From assembly GCF_042477335.2 (NCBI RefSeq), contig NC_091257.1:48020501-48084500 (forward strand): 64,000 bases of DNA. Direction: 5' to 3'. This document shows, one piece after another, positions 11,016-22,297 of this stretch; the first letter of the stretch is position 1; each line of letters starts with the position of its first letter. The notes under the pieces were generated by a model. It ran no database searches. It had not been told where the DNA came from and was given only the letters and a program-made list of their open reading frames with translations. This stretch comes from Ovis canadensis. Lineage: Eukaryota > Chordata > Mammalia > Artiodactyla > Bovidae. Both the position numbers and the translations under genes were made by a program.

Positions 11016-11440
11016 TTGATGTTACATGTAACAGATCAATTTCAATGGTCCCCGAGTTACTGTAGTGACTTTAGAAAGGACATGGCGTGTTTGTTGACAC
11101 TTTGCATTTTTAACATGTAAATACTTGGAACTATTGGCAACACTATACATAGGTAAAGAGCTTTTGTATTAGCTCTAGTTTTATGTTTTATATATATAAC
11201 TACAGTTATGAGAAATCCCTACTTCAAAACAGAATATCAACTTGAATTTATTCAACAATATGTTCTTAATGCTTCCCTTTTATGTGAGTAGCAAGTACTT
11301 TCTATATCCGCATTGCTTTTATTCACCATATTATAGGAATGAGATATATTGAGAGACTACCCAATATATACCCTTACACTATGCTACCAAGATATGTGTG
11401 TTGAAACGAACATGTATTGAATAAGAACGATTCCAATGAA
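11016..11440. other. No gene seen
   Basis: AT-rich sequence without a recognised family. A 33-base antisense CHR head remnant follows at 11447-11479. Confidence 0.4.
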
Positions 11441-11525
11441 TGCAGGTAGTCCTAACCACTGAGCCGCCACGGAATTCCGTCCACCCCCAACACACTCTTT
11501 TATTTTTAGAATGATTCAATTCTTT

Positions 11526-12085
11526 CAGTTCAGTTCAGTCGCTCAGTCGTGTCCGACTCTTTGCGACCCCATGAATCACAGCACGCCAGGCCTCCCTGTC
11601 CATCACCATCTCCCGGAGTTCACTCAGACTCACGTCCATCGAGTCGGTGATGCCATCCAGCCATCTCATCCTCTGTCGTCCCCTTCTCCTCCTGCCCCCA
11701 ATCCCTCCCAGCATCAGAGTTGTTTCCAATGAGTCAACTCTTCTCATGAGGTGGCCAAAGTACTGGAGCTTCAGCTTTAGCATTATTCCTTCCAAAGAAA
11801 TCCCAGGGTTGATCTCCTTCAGAATGGACTGGTTGGATCTCCTTGCAGTCCAAGGGACCCTCAAGAGTCTTCTCCAACACCACAGTTTAAACGCATCAAT
11901 TCTTCGGCACTCAGCCTTCTTCACAGTCCAACTCTCACATCCATACATGACCACTGGAAAAACCATAGCCTTGACTAGGCGGACCTTAGTCGGCAAAGTA
12001 ATGTCTCTGCTTTTGAATATACTGTCTAGGTTGGTCATAACTTTTCTTCCAAGGAGTAAGCATCTTTTAATTTCATGGCTGCAGT
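11526..12085 (-). mobile_element. BovB LINE, 5'-truncated 3' end
   Basis: This starts with the CAGTTCAG tail repeats and runs to the region coding for the reverse-transcriptase C terminus ([12 protein letters not shown], then [19 protein letters not shown]). The coding frame through it is open, which fits a young insertion. It is truncated near catggctgcag. Confidence 0.88.
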
Positions 12086-12312
12086 TCTTATCCAAGGACA
12101 AAACTGAGTTTCCTGCTATAGTGAGTAGTGAAAGCGGGCCTTTACAATCAACAGTCACATAGAAATTAAAGTGGGATTAAACGTTAAATGCCTTAGACAA
12201 CAGACTATAAAATATAGGAATCTTGGACATCTTATTTATTATAACACAGGACTTACTAGACTAATTCTCAGATGAGGAAGGGTTCTAGTGGGCCAAGGAA
12301 TAAAGGTGTATT

Positions 12313-12424
12313 TGGCAACCCACCCTAGTATTCTTGCCTGGGAAATCCCATGCACAGAGGAGCCTGGTGGGCTACAGTCCATGAGGTGGCAAGAGTCAGA
12401 GATGACTTAGAGACTACACCACCA
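12313..12424 (+). mobile_element. Bov-tA SINE, 3' half
   Basis: A 5'-truncated Bov-tA: ggcaacccaccctagtattc to gacttagagactac, then a CCA-rich end. Confidence 0.75.
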
Positions 12425-12755
12425 CCACCCTTTAATTGCCCTTTCTGGCTATCTCTGTACTCCAGCTGTTAGAAAAGTTTTCTTTATTTCTTTGTATATC
12501 CCCTGTTTTCTTCCACTGGAAAAATATCTCCCTTTAACTGGTCATCAGAGGTACCCATAAAGGATGTGATGGAGACACCAAGCAACACACACAGGGTTCC
12601 TTCCCACAGGCGACTTAGGCTGTAGCTGGGGAGACAGTCCCACACGGATAAAGCGACGAGCAGAACGAAAGTGACTGAAAGCCACTCACCAGGCACCCAA
12701 AAAAAGCTAGTGTTTGACTTCAAGAAGGAAAGGGGAATAAAAAAATCTCAATGAG
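12425..12755. other. No gene seen
   Basis: I see no family match. This is the left flank of the solo LTR. Confidence 0.4.
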
Positions 12756-12760
12756 GATTC

Positions 12761-13267
12761 GTTGCAGGAAGAGGGACTCCTTCTGGGACCCGAGAGTGGG
12801 TTCTTGTCTGATACTCGGAGATGAATTTTACAAGGAGACACACATCCTGACAAAGCAAAAGACTTTATTGGGAAGGGGCATCTGGGGCAGAGCAACAGAG
12901 TGAGAGAACCCAGGAGGACTGCTCTGCCACATGGCTTGAAGTCTCAGCTTTTATGGTCACGGGGTTGTTTCTAGGTGGTCTCTTGGCCAATCAGCTTGCT
13001 TGGCCCCTATCTGGTGACTTGGGGTCCTTCCTGGTGGTACCTGTGTCTCTCAGCCAAGATGGATTCCAGCAGGAGGGTTTCTGGGAGGTTAGGGCAGGAC
13101 ACATTGTCTCCTCCCTTGTCCTTTTGCCCGCTCCCAAATTCTCCCAGTTAGTTTTCGGTGGCAGCACCACGTTCTTTATCAGGACTTCCTGATGTGAGAC
13201 AACTCTTGCAAACGATTATCATCATGCCTGGCCAAGGCGGGCAGTTTCAGTCAACAGTTCCCTCACA
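12761..13267 (-). mobile_element. Solo LTR of an endogenous retrovirus
   Basis: In sense (minus strand) it begins TGTGAGGGAACT. It has a polyadenylation signal in ttcccaataaagtc, then a U5 resembling the LTR at 35.3 kb (cagacaag, cttcctgcaac). The five bases GATTC lie directly on both sides (12756-12760 and 13268-13272), as expected for a retroviral target duplication. No internal viral sequence remains, so it probably arose by LTR-LTR recombination. The ending CAAC rather than CA is unusual and the exact edge is uncertain by two bases. Confidence 0.8.
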
Positions 13268-13272
13268 GATTC

Positions 13273-13945
13273 ACGATGTAAGACTAAAGGCTGGAAAATA
13301 ACTGCGGAAAACCAGGCCAACATACTGAGCATCCTGGGAGAGTTTATTTGGCAATAATAGCTCATTTAGGCAAAAGCAGTCTGGTACACAGGCCACAAAT
13401 GTGAGTGCTCCTGAAACGCCCTTGACAAAGCTCGTTATTGTACACATACTGGACAGGCTAGTGGCTCTTCAGTGGTACTAGGACCTACACATGGCAACCT
13501 GGATATGTTCTGGCTAGAAGAGACAGAGGAGTGTATATAGGGATCACCAACTCTGGAGTAACACAAGAATCTGAGGTCCGGTGCTTGGACCTGAATCAGA
13601 TGGAGCTGGGTCATCAGGAGCTCATCCAAGCTCTTCTGTGGCCTTTGAAGCTGTGTCCTTTCATTTCATTAATTGCCTCTCAGAGAAAGCAGTGGGTAAT
13701 GTTCGGTCAGGTCCAAGTAAGGACACTTCTTTGACCGTCAGCCTTGAGGGAAAAGTTGGATTAAACCTATGGTGGTTTTATATAGTACTTTTTGGGAGTT
13801 ATATCTTGGCATTGTGAGTTGCATTCTTGATAAAGCCTGTTCTCAAAAGCATGTTGCTGAGGTTGAGACGAAAGCAAGAAATAAAAGCCAAGGAACAGTT
13901 ACGTTCTTAGGAAATGCCACCGGAGCTGAAGAATAAGAAACAAGA
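13273..13945. other. No gene seen
   Basis: The short overlapping frames at 13,435-13,817 on both strands show no domain. No family match is recognised. Confidence 0.4.
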
Positions 13946-13957
13946 GTATGGCCTTGA

Positions 13958-14121
13958 GGACTTCCCTGGCAGTCCAGGAGTTAGCATTTCACCTTCCTGT
14001 TTAGGGGGTGCAGTTCCTCCCCAGGTCGGAGCTACAATCCCACATGCCAAAAGCCAAAGCATAAGACCAGAAACAACATTGTAACAAATTCAATAAAGAT
14101 CCACATTAAAAAAAAAAAAAA
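13958..14121 (+). mobile_element. CHR-type SINE
   Basis: The head is ggacttccctggcagtcc and the end ttcaataaagatcc, followed by an A-run. The TSD gt(a/g)tggccttga is at 13946-13957 and 14122-14133. Confidence 0.85.
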
Positions 14122-14133
14122 GTGTGGCCTTGA

Positions 14134-14607
14134 CAGATAGTTAAACCTTAGAGAATAAACAAGATGAAAATACTAAGTACACTGAAGAATTTTTTTCTAA
14201 ATTCATGGCTATATGTTAATGAGATCAAATAGAAAATGACTCATGGTAAGATCTACAATAGCAGAGATAAGATACAAAAACATGTCTGAGAACTAAGGGG
14301 AGATTGTGTCTGCATGGCCACACAAACAGATTTGAAAGGTTAAAAATTCACACAAACAATTACTTTCTTCACTTATGCAAAGGCCCAGATTGCTGCCTTT
14401 CCCACTAAATTGGTGAATAGGAGCTTTGTTTCAAGGATCCTTGAGATTCAGCCTTTGTTGAGAATCCCTGGGGGATGGGGAGGAGCAAGTAGGGGCAAAA
14501 GAGGAAGTATAAGGTGGTTTAGAATACAAGATAATTTTTTTAATGGAACAGATTTTATTTTTCTCTTCTTTAAGGTTTCTAATCAGTTGACTTTATTCTT
14601 TCCATTA
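14134..14607. other. No gene seen
   Basis: Unassigned, AT-rich in its first half. The open frame from 14,410 runs into an L1 and is not a gene. Confidence 0.4.
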
Positions 14608-14800
14608 CATTTTTTAAAATTTTATGTTGAAATACAGTTGTACAATGTTGTGTTAGTTTCAGATGTACAGCAAAGTGATTCAGTTATACACATACATGTA
14701 TCCTTTTTCAGATTCTTTTCCCATATAGGTTATTACAGAGTATTGAGTAGAATTCTCTGTTATACAATAGGTCCTTGTCGATTATTTATTTTATGTATAA
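14608..14800 (-). repeat. L1 3' end
   Basis: Antisense L1 3' end (gtacaatgttgtgttag, agattcttttcccatatag). Confidence 0.75.
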
Positions 14801-14805
14801 TCAAT

Positions 14806-14923
14806 TTTGGGGGGGAGCACGCCACACCACTTTTGGAATCTTAGTTCCTGGACCAGGGATAGAACTTAAGCCCTTGGCAGTGAAATCGAGAAGTCCTCAT
14901 CACTGGACCACCAGAAAATTCCC
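14806..14923 (-). mobile_element. CHR-type SINE fragment
   Basis: Reverse head: cttagttcctggaccaggg to ggaccaccagaaaattcc. Confidence 0.7.
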
Positions 14924-15331
14924 CGAAAGACAAGATAATTCTTAATGCAACTAAGTACTTTTTCTTAGAGTCCCAGGATACGTCCCAAATTGTGGAGGCC
15001 TACCAAAGCACACTTTTCAGAAAGCATTGCTGGCTCTGTGTGACCCCTAAGCTGAGAGCTCTCTGTGCACTGCCCACCCTTCCTGTATTGGGGCTACTTG
15101 TCACTCTGCAGTCCAGGGTCCAAGGCCTTGAGTGATCATTGTGATCCTCTAGCCAGCTAAACATACCTGAAATGTGATTAAAGAGAAAAAAAGTAATAAA
15201 AAGACATCAGGATTCGGATTTCATTGTTGATTACTGAGAGAAAACAATGGTACTGGATTGGTTAGGAGTATGAGATTCCCCAACTCAAACTAGCTAAAGC
15301 AACATGATAAAGTTATTTCAGGATCTGTCAT
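14924..15331. other. No gene seen
   Basis: Unassigned sequence. No ORF or repeat is supported. Confidence 0.4.
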
Positions 15332-15540
15332 TTTTTTTTAGTCACTGAGTTGTGGCTAACTCTTTTATAACCCCATGGACTGTAGCGCACCAGGCTCCTC
15401 TGTCCATGGGGTTTCCTGGGCAAGAATACTGGAGTGGGTAGCCATTTCCTTCTCCAGCGGGTCTTCCCAACCCAGGGATCAAACCCACATCTCCCTCTTG
15501 GCAGGCGGATTCTTTACCACTGAGCCACTAAGGAAGCCCC
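15332..15540 (-). mobile_element. Bov-tA SINE
   Basis: Reverse copy: gtcactgagttgtggctaac to gagccactaaggaagcccc, preceded by a T-run. Confidence 0.88.
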
Positions 15541-16161
15541 TAGTTTGTCTCGGTGTCTAACAATTACAGTTAAATTGTGTCTTATCCCTAGAACCACACT
15601 TTCAATATCACGGTGCTTTGCAGAGAGAAAGTAAGCACTGTATAAACAAAACTGCAGTCAAAGGGACATTTATGTTTTAATTTGGTGGAGTTGGGTTTTT
15701 TTTGTTACTTTGGTTGAATTACAGTCCTCCACTATTCAGAAAAGAACAAAAAGGAGCAGCTTCCTGATCCACCTGATAAAAAGCTTTTGGGCGTAGACTC
15801 TCTTTCATCGTCCATGGTATTGACTCTAAGAGTCAAAACATTAGGTTTAAATAGAAAAGAATGTGTTGCAAAAAGGCAAACAAGGTTCTAATTTTTAAAA
15901 AATGAAACCTGAAAGCAGGACTTGAAAGAGAGTCTGAGTATAAAATTCTGTGTGTAAAGCATGTTTATTGAATTTGTACTCTTTATTTTTTGTCTGGGCA
16001 AGAAGCAATCCAGACTTCTCTTCAGAATATGAGCTGTGACATCATCATTTTAGGTGGACTTTGCATTTTCTTCCCCCATTAATAAGCAGTCTTGTTTTCT
16101 GAATGGTTATGACTTATTTACATAGAGAAGAAGTTTTGCATAAACTTTCGCTTACCAAGAT
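15541..16161. other. No gene seen
   Basis: Unassigned. A 63-base Bov-tA head remnant follows at 16162-16224 (ggcttctcaggtggcacag). Confidence 0.4.
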
Positions 16162-16224
16162 GGGCTTCTCAGGTGGCACAGTAGTAATGAATCTAAAGAA
16201 TCCTCCTGCCAAGCAGGAGACGTA

Positions 16225-16740
16225 GAATATTTTTTAAAATAGCCTCAGAGTTTTAGCTCATGGATAGCCTATGAGAATATCTTTTTTTTAATCTTTAAAA
16301 ATCCATCAAAAAGTAGGCATTTATTGAAACCTTGCTGTGTACTCAGCATTGTTCTAAGCACAGCAAGGAGCTAAGTGCCCGTGTCGGGAAATGGTTAGGA
16401 ATGAGGTCAAGGATGCAGGTTGGGGCCAGATCATGGGTGATATTAAAACTCATAGCAGGGGAGTTTAAACTTTATTTGCTTGGAAATGGAGAGCCTTTGA
16501 AGATTTCTGAATTTTGAGATAGCAAAATGAACTTCAGCTTCTCCAGCAAATTAACACAGGATGGTGGCAATTTCATTCACCTCTCTTAACACCTAACTCC
16601 TAGGATGGTAGAGAGATGAAGTCAATGAGTGAGCATTCTATACAGACCTCAACTGTGATGATAAAAGTATAAAAATTAGTTTATAAAAACTTGCTTTTAA
16701 GAGTCAACTGATGATAATACACATATTCTGCAAAGCAAGG
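16225..16740. repeat. Probable ancient interspersed repeat
   Basis: The segment ttattgaaaccttgctgtg followed by a gatcatgggtgat / gagagcctttgaag pattern resembles old MIR/L2-type DNA. The family is uncertain. Confidence 0.3.
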
Positions 16741-16750
16741 GATATATATG

Positions 16751-16824
16751 GGGTTGACCAGAAAGTTCATCTGGTTTTTCTGTAAGATTTATGGAAAAAT
16801 TCAAATGAATTTTCTGGCCAACCC
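16751..16824. mobile_element. Mariner-type MITE
   Basis: A 74-base palindromic element. The left end gggttgaccagaaagttc pairs with the right end ttctggccaaccc, and the centre (tttttctgtaag / atggaaaaat) is also nearly palindromic. The ends resemble mammalian mariner terminal repeats (GGTTGGCCAAAAAGTTCG type). TA-rich DNA flanks both sides. There is no transposase. Confidence 0.75.
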
Positions 16825-16984
16825 AATACATATAACTGTATTTCAACACTCAATAAGAGGTTTTAACTAAAGGCTTTAAAATCATAAAGTAGATCAATAA
16901 GAGCATCCCTGATGGCCAGGAGAGATGGAGTAAAAGAAATTAACTATGAAGACTTAGACATTAGACATTTTCTAAATATACTTT

Positions 16985-17069
16985 GGTGAAGGACAGGGAA
17001 GCCCGATGTGCTGCAGTCCATGGGTTCACAAGGAGCCAGTCATGACTGAGTGACGGAACTGAACTGAAA
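16985..17069 (+). mobile_element. Very short BovB/Bov-A 3' end
   Basis: About 85 bases: gtgaaggacagggaagccc to ctgaactgaa. The flanks share aaatatac, which looks like a TSD. Confidence 0.7.
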
Positions 17070-17119
17070 TATACCTTTAAGTTTTTTAATTATATAAGTC
17101 TTCACCAATATTTTAAGAT

Positions 17120-17201
17120 GATGAAGGACAGGGAAGCCTGGCATGCTGCAGTCCATGGGGTGGCAAAGAATCAGACATGATCAAGCAACTGAACAACAAT
17201 A
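17120..17201 (+). mobile_element. Second very short BovB/Bov-A 3' end
   Basis: Nearly the same segment as the copy 135 bases earlier (atgaaggacagggaagcct to caactgaacaacaa). Its tail differs, so it looks like an independent insertion. Confidence 0.7.
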
Positions 17202-17543
17202 ACCGATCCTGTAAAAGCCAAGTATATCAACAAACACTATATAAGGGAAATTTATCTCTTGTTATTTTAAACTAAAGGGATTACAAAATAAACCTAAGGC
17301 CTCATTAGAGGTCAAGTTTTCACAAAGATAGACACATTGAGCTGTGGTTGGCAGGGATGCATGTGACAGAATTTTGAAACACTTGTAATCTATGAGTCAG
17401 TACTTCTGGAATGTTGGAGAAGAAAGAATGGTGGTAATCAATCCAAGAGGACAAAAAGGCATGTGCTCTGAGAGCCGTTCCAAGTCTATTTTAGCAAGTG
17501 CACATGTCTTCAAAATGAAAGATACTCTCCAAATGGTCTAATG

Positions 17544-17616
17544 GCATCTGGATCATATAGGGTTCTTTTAAAAGACTTAAAAAAAAAAAAAAAAGAACTC
17601 TATATGATCCAGATGC
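17544..17616. repeat. Inverted repeat with A-rich loop
   Basis: The arms 17544-17569 and 17591-17616 are 26 bases each and complementary at 25 of 26 positions. The 21-base loop is almost all A. Both arms include gatcatatag or its complement. No repeat family explains it. Confidence 0.85.
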
Positions 17617-17694
17617 AAAGATACTGCAATATCTTTACTGCAATAAAACACATGACTCTAAATCACTGAAAAGGCAGAAGATAGCTCACAAACT

Positions 17695-18595
17695 ATTTTT
17701 TAAATGTTATTGAAGTATTGTTGATTTACAATGTTTTGTTACTTTCTGCTGCATAGCAAAGTAACTCAGTTAAGCATATATATATATATATACACGCATA
17801 TATATTCTTTTTCATATTATTTTCCTTGATGAACTATCACGAGATACTAAATATAGTTCCCTGTGCTATACAGTAAGACCTTGTTGTTTATCCGTATATA
17901 TGACTAATATATGCATATACTAGTTTGCATCTGCTAATCCAAACTTCCAGTCCATCCCTCTCCCACTCCCCCTCCTCTTGGCAACCATGTCTGTTCTCTA
18001 TGTCTGTAACTCATAGGTGTATTCATTGGTGTTACTGTTCAGATTCCACATATACATAATATCATATGGTATTTTTCTTTTTCAGATTTACTTTGCTTAG
18101 CATGATAATCTCTAGGTCCATCCATGTTGCTGCCAATGGCATTGTTCTATTCGTTTTAATGGCTGAGTAATAGTCCATTGTATGTATGTACCTCTCCTTC
18201 TTCATCCATTCATCTGTCATTGGACATTTAGGTTCTTTCCACGTCTTGGATATTGTAAACAGTGCTGCTATGAACATAAGGGTGCATGTATCTTTTTGAG
18301 TTAAAGTTTTGTTCGTGTATGTGCCCAGGAGTGGGATTGCTAGATCATATGGTAGCTCTGTTTTTAGTTTCTTGAGAAACCTCCATACTGTTTATCACAT
18401 TGGTGCACCAACATACATTCCCACCAACAGTGTAGGAGGGTTCCCTTTTCTCCACATCCTCTCCAGCGTTTATTATTTGTAGACTTTTTAATGATGGCCA
18501 TTCTGACTCGTGTGAGGTAATACCTCATTTTGGTTTTGATATGCATTTCTCTAATAATTAGCCATGTTGAGCATCTTTTCATGGAACACAAGCTA
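17695..18595 (-). repeat. L1 3' region, about 0.9 kb
   Basis: The longest continuous L1 piece in the window: antisense 3' end at 17,700 through the 3' UTR and the end of ORF2 (tggccattctgactcgtg). A TA repeat at about 17,777-17,790 lies inside it. Confidence 0.88.
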
Positions 18596-19280
18596 TTTTT
18601 GAAGTTAGTAGAAGACTGTGTTTTGTTTGGTGGCTCACCAGAAGGATTCTTAAGACTCAGTGGCAGGTCACACTGGTGACTAAAATTTGCTACAGCAAAG
18701 GATGCTGAGCCAAAGCAGCAGGAAACAGGCGTGCATCCGTGTGTCCTGAGAGGTTCAGCACAAGCTTCTGATGTCATTCCTCGAAGGTCACACAGCATCA
18801 CGTGCAACCCGACAAGCCAGTCAGTAGAGCACAATCCATTTTTCCAAGCACCTGTAACTAAATTACCCACAGCTAACAGAAAGAAGATTCCAGGGGCCAC
18901 ATTCTGCCATGCTGGTCAAAGGTCAATCATGGCTCCTTTGGAGACATGGAGAGAGTAAGTGTACAGGCCTGCTGTGAGAACTCTTCCATCAGTGATGTTT
19001 TGAAAAGAACCAAAGGGAGGAAGCCTGCAAAAAATGCCTTACTCCTGAAAACATGCTTATTCATCCACCACTCTGCCTTTCTCAAAGCTTCTCCCCCAGC
19101 AAGACTGTCCTCCACTTTCTCTCCTGTCCTTATTTCTAAATCCCACATATGTGCTCTTAAACTCCCAAGGCATTGGTTGATGACCCAGAGACCAAGTCCA
19201 GCTGGTCATTTGTGCACTCAGGACCAGCAACATAATTTGTGTGTTATTCAAAAGTTGTTAAGAATTTCAATATAGTGACA
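18596..19280. other. Unassigned, possibly an old repeat
   Basis: The 178-codon minus-strand frame reaching 18,900 starts here and runs into L1; it has no domain. The composition is compatible with an old LTR-type repeat, but I cannot name one. Confidence 0.3.
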
Positions 19281-19466
19281 GGAACTTCCCTGGTGGTCCA
19301 GTGGCTAAGACTCTGAGCTTCCAATACAAGGGAGCCTGGGTTTGATCCCTGGTCAGGGAACTAGATCCCTTGTGCCACAACTAAGAGTTCGAATGCTGCA
19401 ACAAAGATCCCACATTCTGCAACTGAGACCCAGTGCAATAAAAACATATTAAAGAAAAATACAGGC
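19281..19466 (+). mobile_element. CHR-type SINE
   Basis: The head ggaacttccctggtggtcc and the B-box-like ggtttgatccctggtc are followed by a tail ending in A-rich sequence. Confidence 0.85.
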
Positions 19467-19620
19467 AATGCCAGAAAAGCATTAAACCAAGTGGCTTTTC
19501 CTAGCACAGAGCCCCAGGGAGCTACACTGGTTGCACACCCATGAAGCTCGTCCTAAGTGCAATGATTATCTCCTGGAGGTTGACCTCTCCCAAGAGACCA
19601 AGTTACTGATCAAAAGGTGT

Positions 19621-19742
19621 GGGGACTTCCCTGGTGGTCCAGTGGTTAAAACTCTGCGTTTCCACTGCAGCGGATGTGGGTTCAAGCCCTGTTTGGGGAA
19701 CTCAGGTCCACATACCATGCAGCCCCTCAAAACAAAAAAGAC
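19621..19742 (+). mobile_element. CHR-type SINE
   Basis: Head ggggacttccctggtggtcc, short body, end in a CAAAACAAAAAAG tail. Confidence 0.85.
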
Positions 19743-19899
19743 TTGGTGAGCCTAGAGTCAGGTAGGAAATGGGGCATTGCCTGGAAGCTCTGCATGATGC
19801 ATTAACTTAGGGCGGTGGGGGCTTTTGGTGCATGTTAAGACAGCTAAGGGGTGGTGGAGAGTAGGCTTGCCGAGAAGTCAGAGTACCCGTAATTCTGTT

Positions 19900-20075
19900 C
19901 TTCCCAAGAAGTGTGACCTTAGAAAGTCACTTAGTTTCCCAGCTTCCACTTCTTCCTCAATAAAACAGACTTGATAATGGCATTGACTTTATGGAGGCAA
20001 TTGTGAATGTTGAAAGAGATAATGTACACGAAGGCATTTTGTAAACTAAAGTACTGTGCAAATGTTATTAGCCTT
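19900..20075 (+). repeat. MIR SINE
   Basis: The MIR order is recognisable: tgtgaccttagaaagtcact, then a degenerate cctcatctgtaaaatgg equivalent, then agataatgtacacgaagg. Confidence 0.65.
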
Positions 20076-20179
20076 CCCTCTGGAGCTATTTCCATCTAGA
20101 TAACGAATATTGGTGTATGATTTCCTCTTCCTTGGACAGTACTGGAGACATGCTGGCAAATAGTTTTCTTTTTTTTTCC

Positions 20180-20515
20180 TCTCTCTCACTCTCTCATTTT
20201 TTATTGCGTGTAATTGATTTACAATGTTATGTTAGCTTCAGGTGTACAGCAAAGTAATTCAATTTTACATATACATATATCTGTTCTTTTTCAGATTCTT
20301 TTCCCGTATAGATCATTACAGAATATTCAGTAGAGTTACCTGCACCATACAGTAGGTCCTTATTAGTTATCTATTTTATATATAGTGGTATGTATATGTC
20401 AATCCCAAACTTCCAATTTATCCTTCCCCCACTTCTGTCTCTGGTAACCGTATGATTGTTTTCTACATCTGTGACTCTATTTCTGTTTTGTAATTAAGTT
20501 CATTTGTACCATTTG
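20180..20515 (-). repeat. L1 3' end and 3' UTR
   Basis: Antisense L1: T-run, ttgatttacaatgttatg, then tatatatagtggtatgtat and ctgttttgtaattaag. Confidence 0.82.
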
Positions 20516-20795
20516 CAAATACTTTTTTCTAACTATTTTTCCCCAGATAATAATGCTTCTGTCATTGCAGCATTATAACACAACCTTGTATTCTGTTTCC
20601 CCAAGTCACAAAATAAAGCTACAGTTATGGTGGATATTTCAGGGGAGACTGATACGTTCATATCATCCAGATTGAGTAACTCCTATTGATGGCTAGTCTT
20701 ACGGACTTTTTTGTTCGAATGGACTTCCAATTCAGAGAATGTCATTGTGAGAACTCATCCCTAAATCATGGGTTTGTCACACTCTATAATACCTG

Positions 20796-21054
20796 TTGCT
20801 GCTGCTGCTGCTGCTGCTGCTAAGTCGCTTCAGTCATGTCCTACTCTGTGCGACCCCATAGACGGCAGCCCATCAGGCTCCACCGTCCCTGGGATTCTCC
20901 AGGCAAGAACACTGGAGTGGGTTGCCATTTCCTTCTCCAACGCATGAAAGTGAAGTTGCTCAATCGCGACCCCATGGACTGCAGCCCACCAGGCTCCTCC
21001 GTCCATGGGATTTTCCGGGCAAGAGTACTGGAGTGGGGTGCCATTGCCTTCTCC
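20796..21054 (-). mobile_element. Bov-A2 SINE with (GCT)n
   Basis: A dimeric Bov-A2 in reverse. The eight-to-nine-unit GCT tract at 20798-20822 is the usual microsatellite at its tail. Two related units follow (agtcgcttcagtcatgtcc; tgaagttgctcaatcgcg). Confidence 0.88.
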
Positions 21055-21269
21055 CTATGTACAAAATACATTTTGTCCTTATTAATCCTTTAGCTTCTTA
21101 ACTACTGCTCTGTACACATGAAGATCTTGATAAATTTTTGCTAAGTCAATGAATTAGTGAAGGAATAAATCCAAGAAAGAGATCACTATCTGGAGATACC
21201 AAAGGATTCAATGCTGAAACTTGTTTCTGAAACAAACATGATTTCTTTGATGTCTGAGATACTAGTTCT

Positions 21270-21497
21270 TCTGCACATGTTCGTGCTCAGTCGTGTCTTT
21301 CTCTTTGCGACCCCATGCACTGTAGCCCGCCAGCCTCCTCTGTCCACAGAGTTCTCTAGGCAAGAATGCTGGAGTGGGTTACCATTTCCTTCTCCAAGGG
21401 GTTTTCCTGATTCAGGGATTGAACCTGTGTCTCCTACGTGTCTCTGGCATTCCAGGCAATTTTTTTTCTTCCCACCACTGAGCCACCTGGGAATCCC
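21270..21497 (-). mobile_element. Bov-tA SINE
   Basis: Reverse Bov-tA with TSD actagttct at 21261-21269 and 21498-21506. The head holds a small T-rich insertion (ttttttttcttccc). Confidence 0.88.
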
Positions 21498-21506
21498 ACT
21501 AGTTCT

Positions 21507-22288
21507 ACGTGTTCCCTGAAGACTTGGAGTGAATGGAAATACACCCCAGGCAGTTGGGGTATTGATCCCAGGAAAGATGCGGCACTAGTGAAAGCAGCTG
21601 CCTGAACTCCTGCTTTCCCCTGATGGGAAAATAGCTCCCACCTTGGGGTCCTGAGTCTGTTTCAGGGTGGCCTAAGGGGTCCTCCCCAGGCCAGATGTGG
21701 GTGCTGATCCCTCTAGGAAGGGCCTGTCTGGCTGTCTGTGGTCCTCTCACTTCCTGACTTTGCTTTTCATTTTCCATCTCCCCTTTCTTTTTCCTCCCAC
21801 TATATAACAAACACACAATCAGGGCCACTGCTGATGGATCTGAGGCCAGATTCAAACAGTGAGTCATCGCAAGGGCTGACCCTGTTCTCATGGAACAACT
21901 GATGAGCTGAACTGGTCCTCATAGAAGTACCGCACTGCAGCCTTGGCTCTGAAAGACTAGGCTAGCTTTTGGAGGTGGCCTAGAGGAAAGAAACAAATGG
22001 TTCTCCTCTCCAAACCTCTATTTCCTATACCTATTCGGGCCAGGAGTATCATAAAGACTTAATAAATGTGTTGACAAGCTGAGTAGCACTTTCTTCTCTG
22101 GGCAATTCACAGAAATGGAACTCATAGTTGAGAATGTGGCTGTGCTCTCAGTTAAGTCGCTTGGCCTGGATGTTGGGAAACTACCCAAGAAATGCCAACA
22201 GAAGTAAATTGCCTGCTCTGAAAATGGAAGCGTTCAGTTTATAATGTTATGAAAGAGACATGTGAATGATTCAGAGCACTCAGCCTTT
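21507..22288. other. No gene seen
   Basis: Unassigned. The 128-codon minus-strand frame at 21505-21891 has no recognisable domain and I do not call it a gene. Confidence 0.4.
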
Positions 22289-22297
22289 GGATGATTT

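Noticed and set aside
13435-13817. Overlapping small frames as a processed pseudogene
   Set aside because: I recognise no parent protein, and there is no A-tail or TSD.
18364-18900. 178-codon minus-strand frame
   Set aside because: Its 3' part is L1 and the rest has no domain or coding signature.
20796-20822. GCT repeat as a possible coding or unstable triplet tract
   Set aside because: It is the ordinary tail microsatellite of Bov-A2 SINEs, repeated at 38.28 and 38.41 kb, outside any gene.
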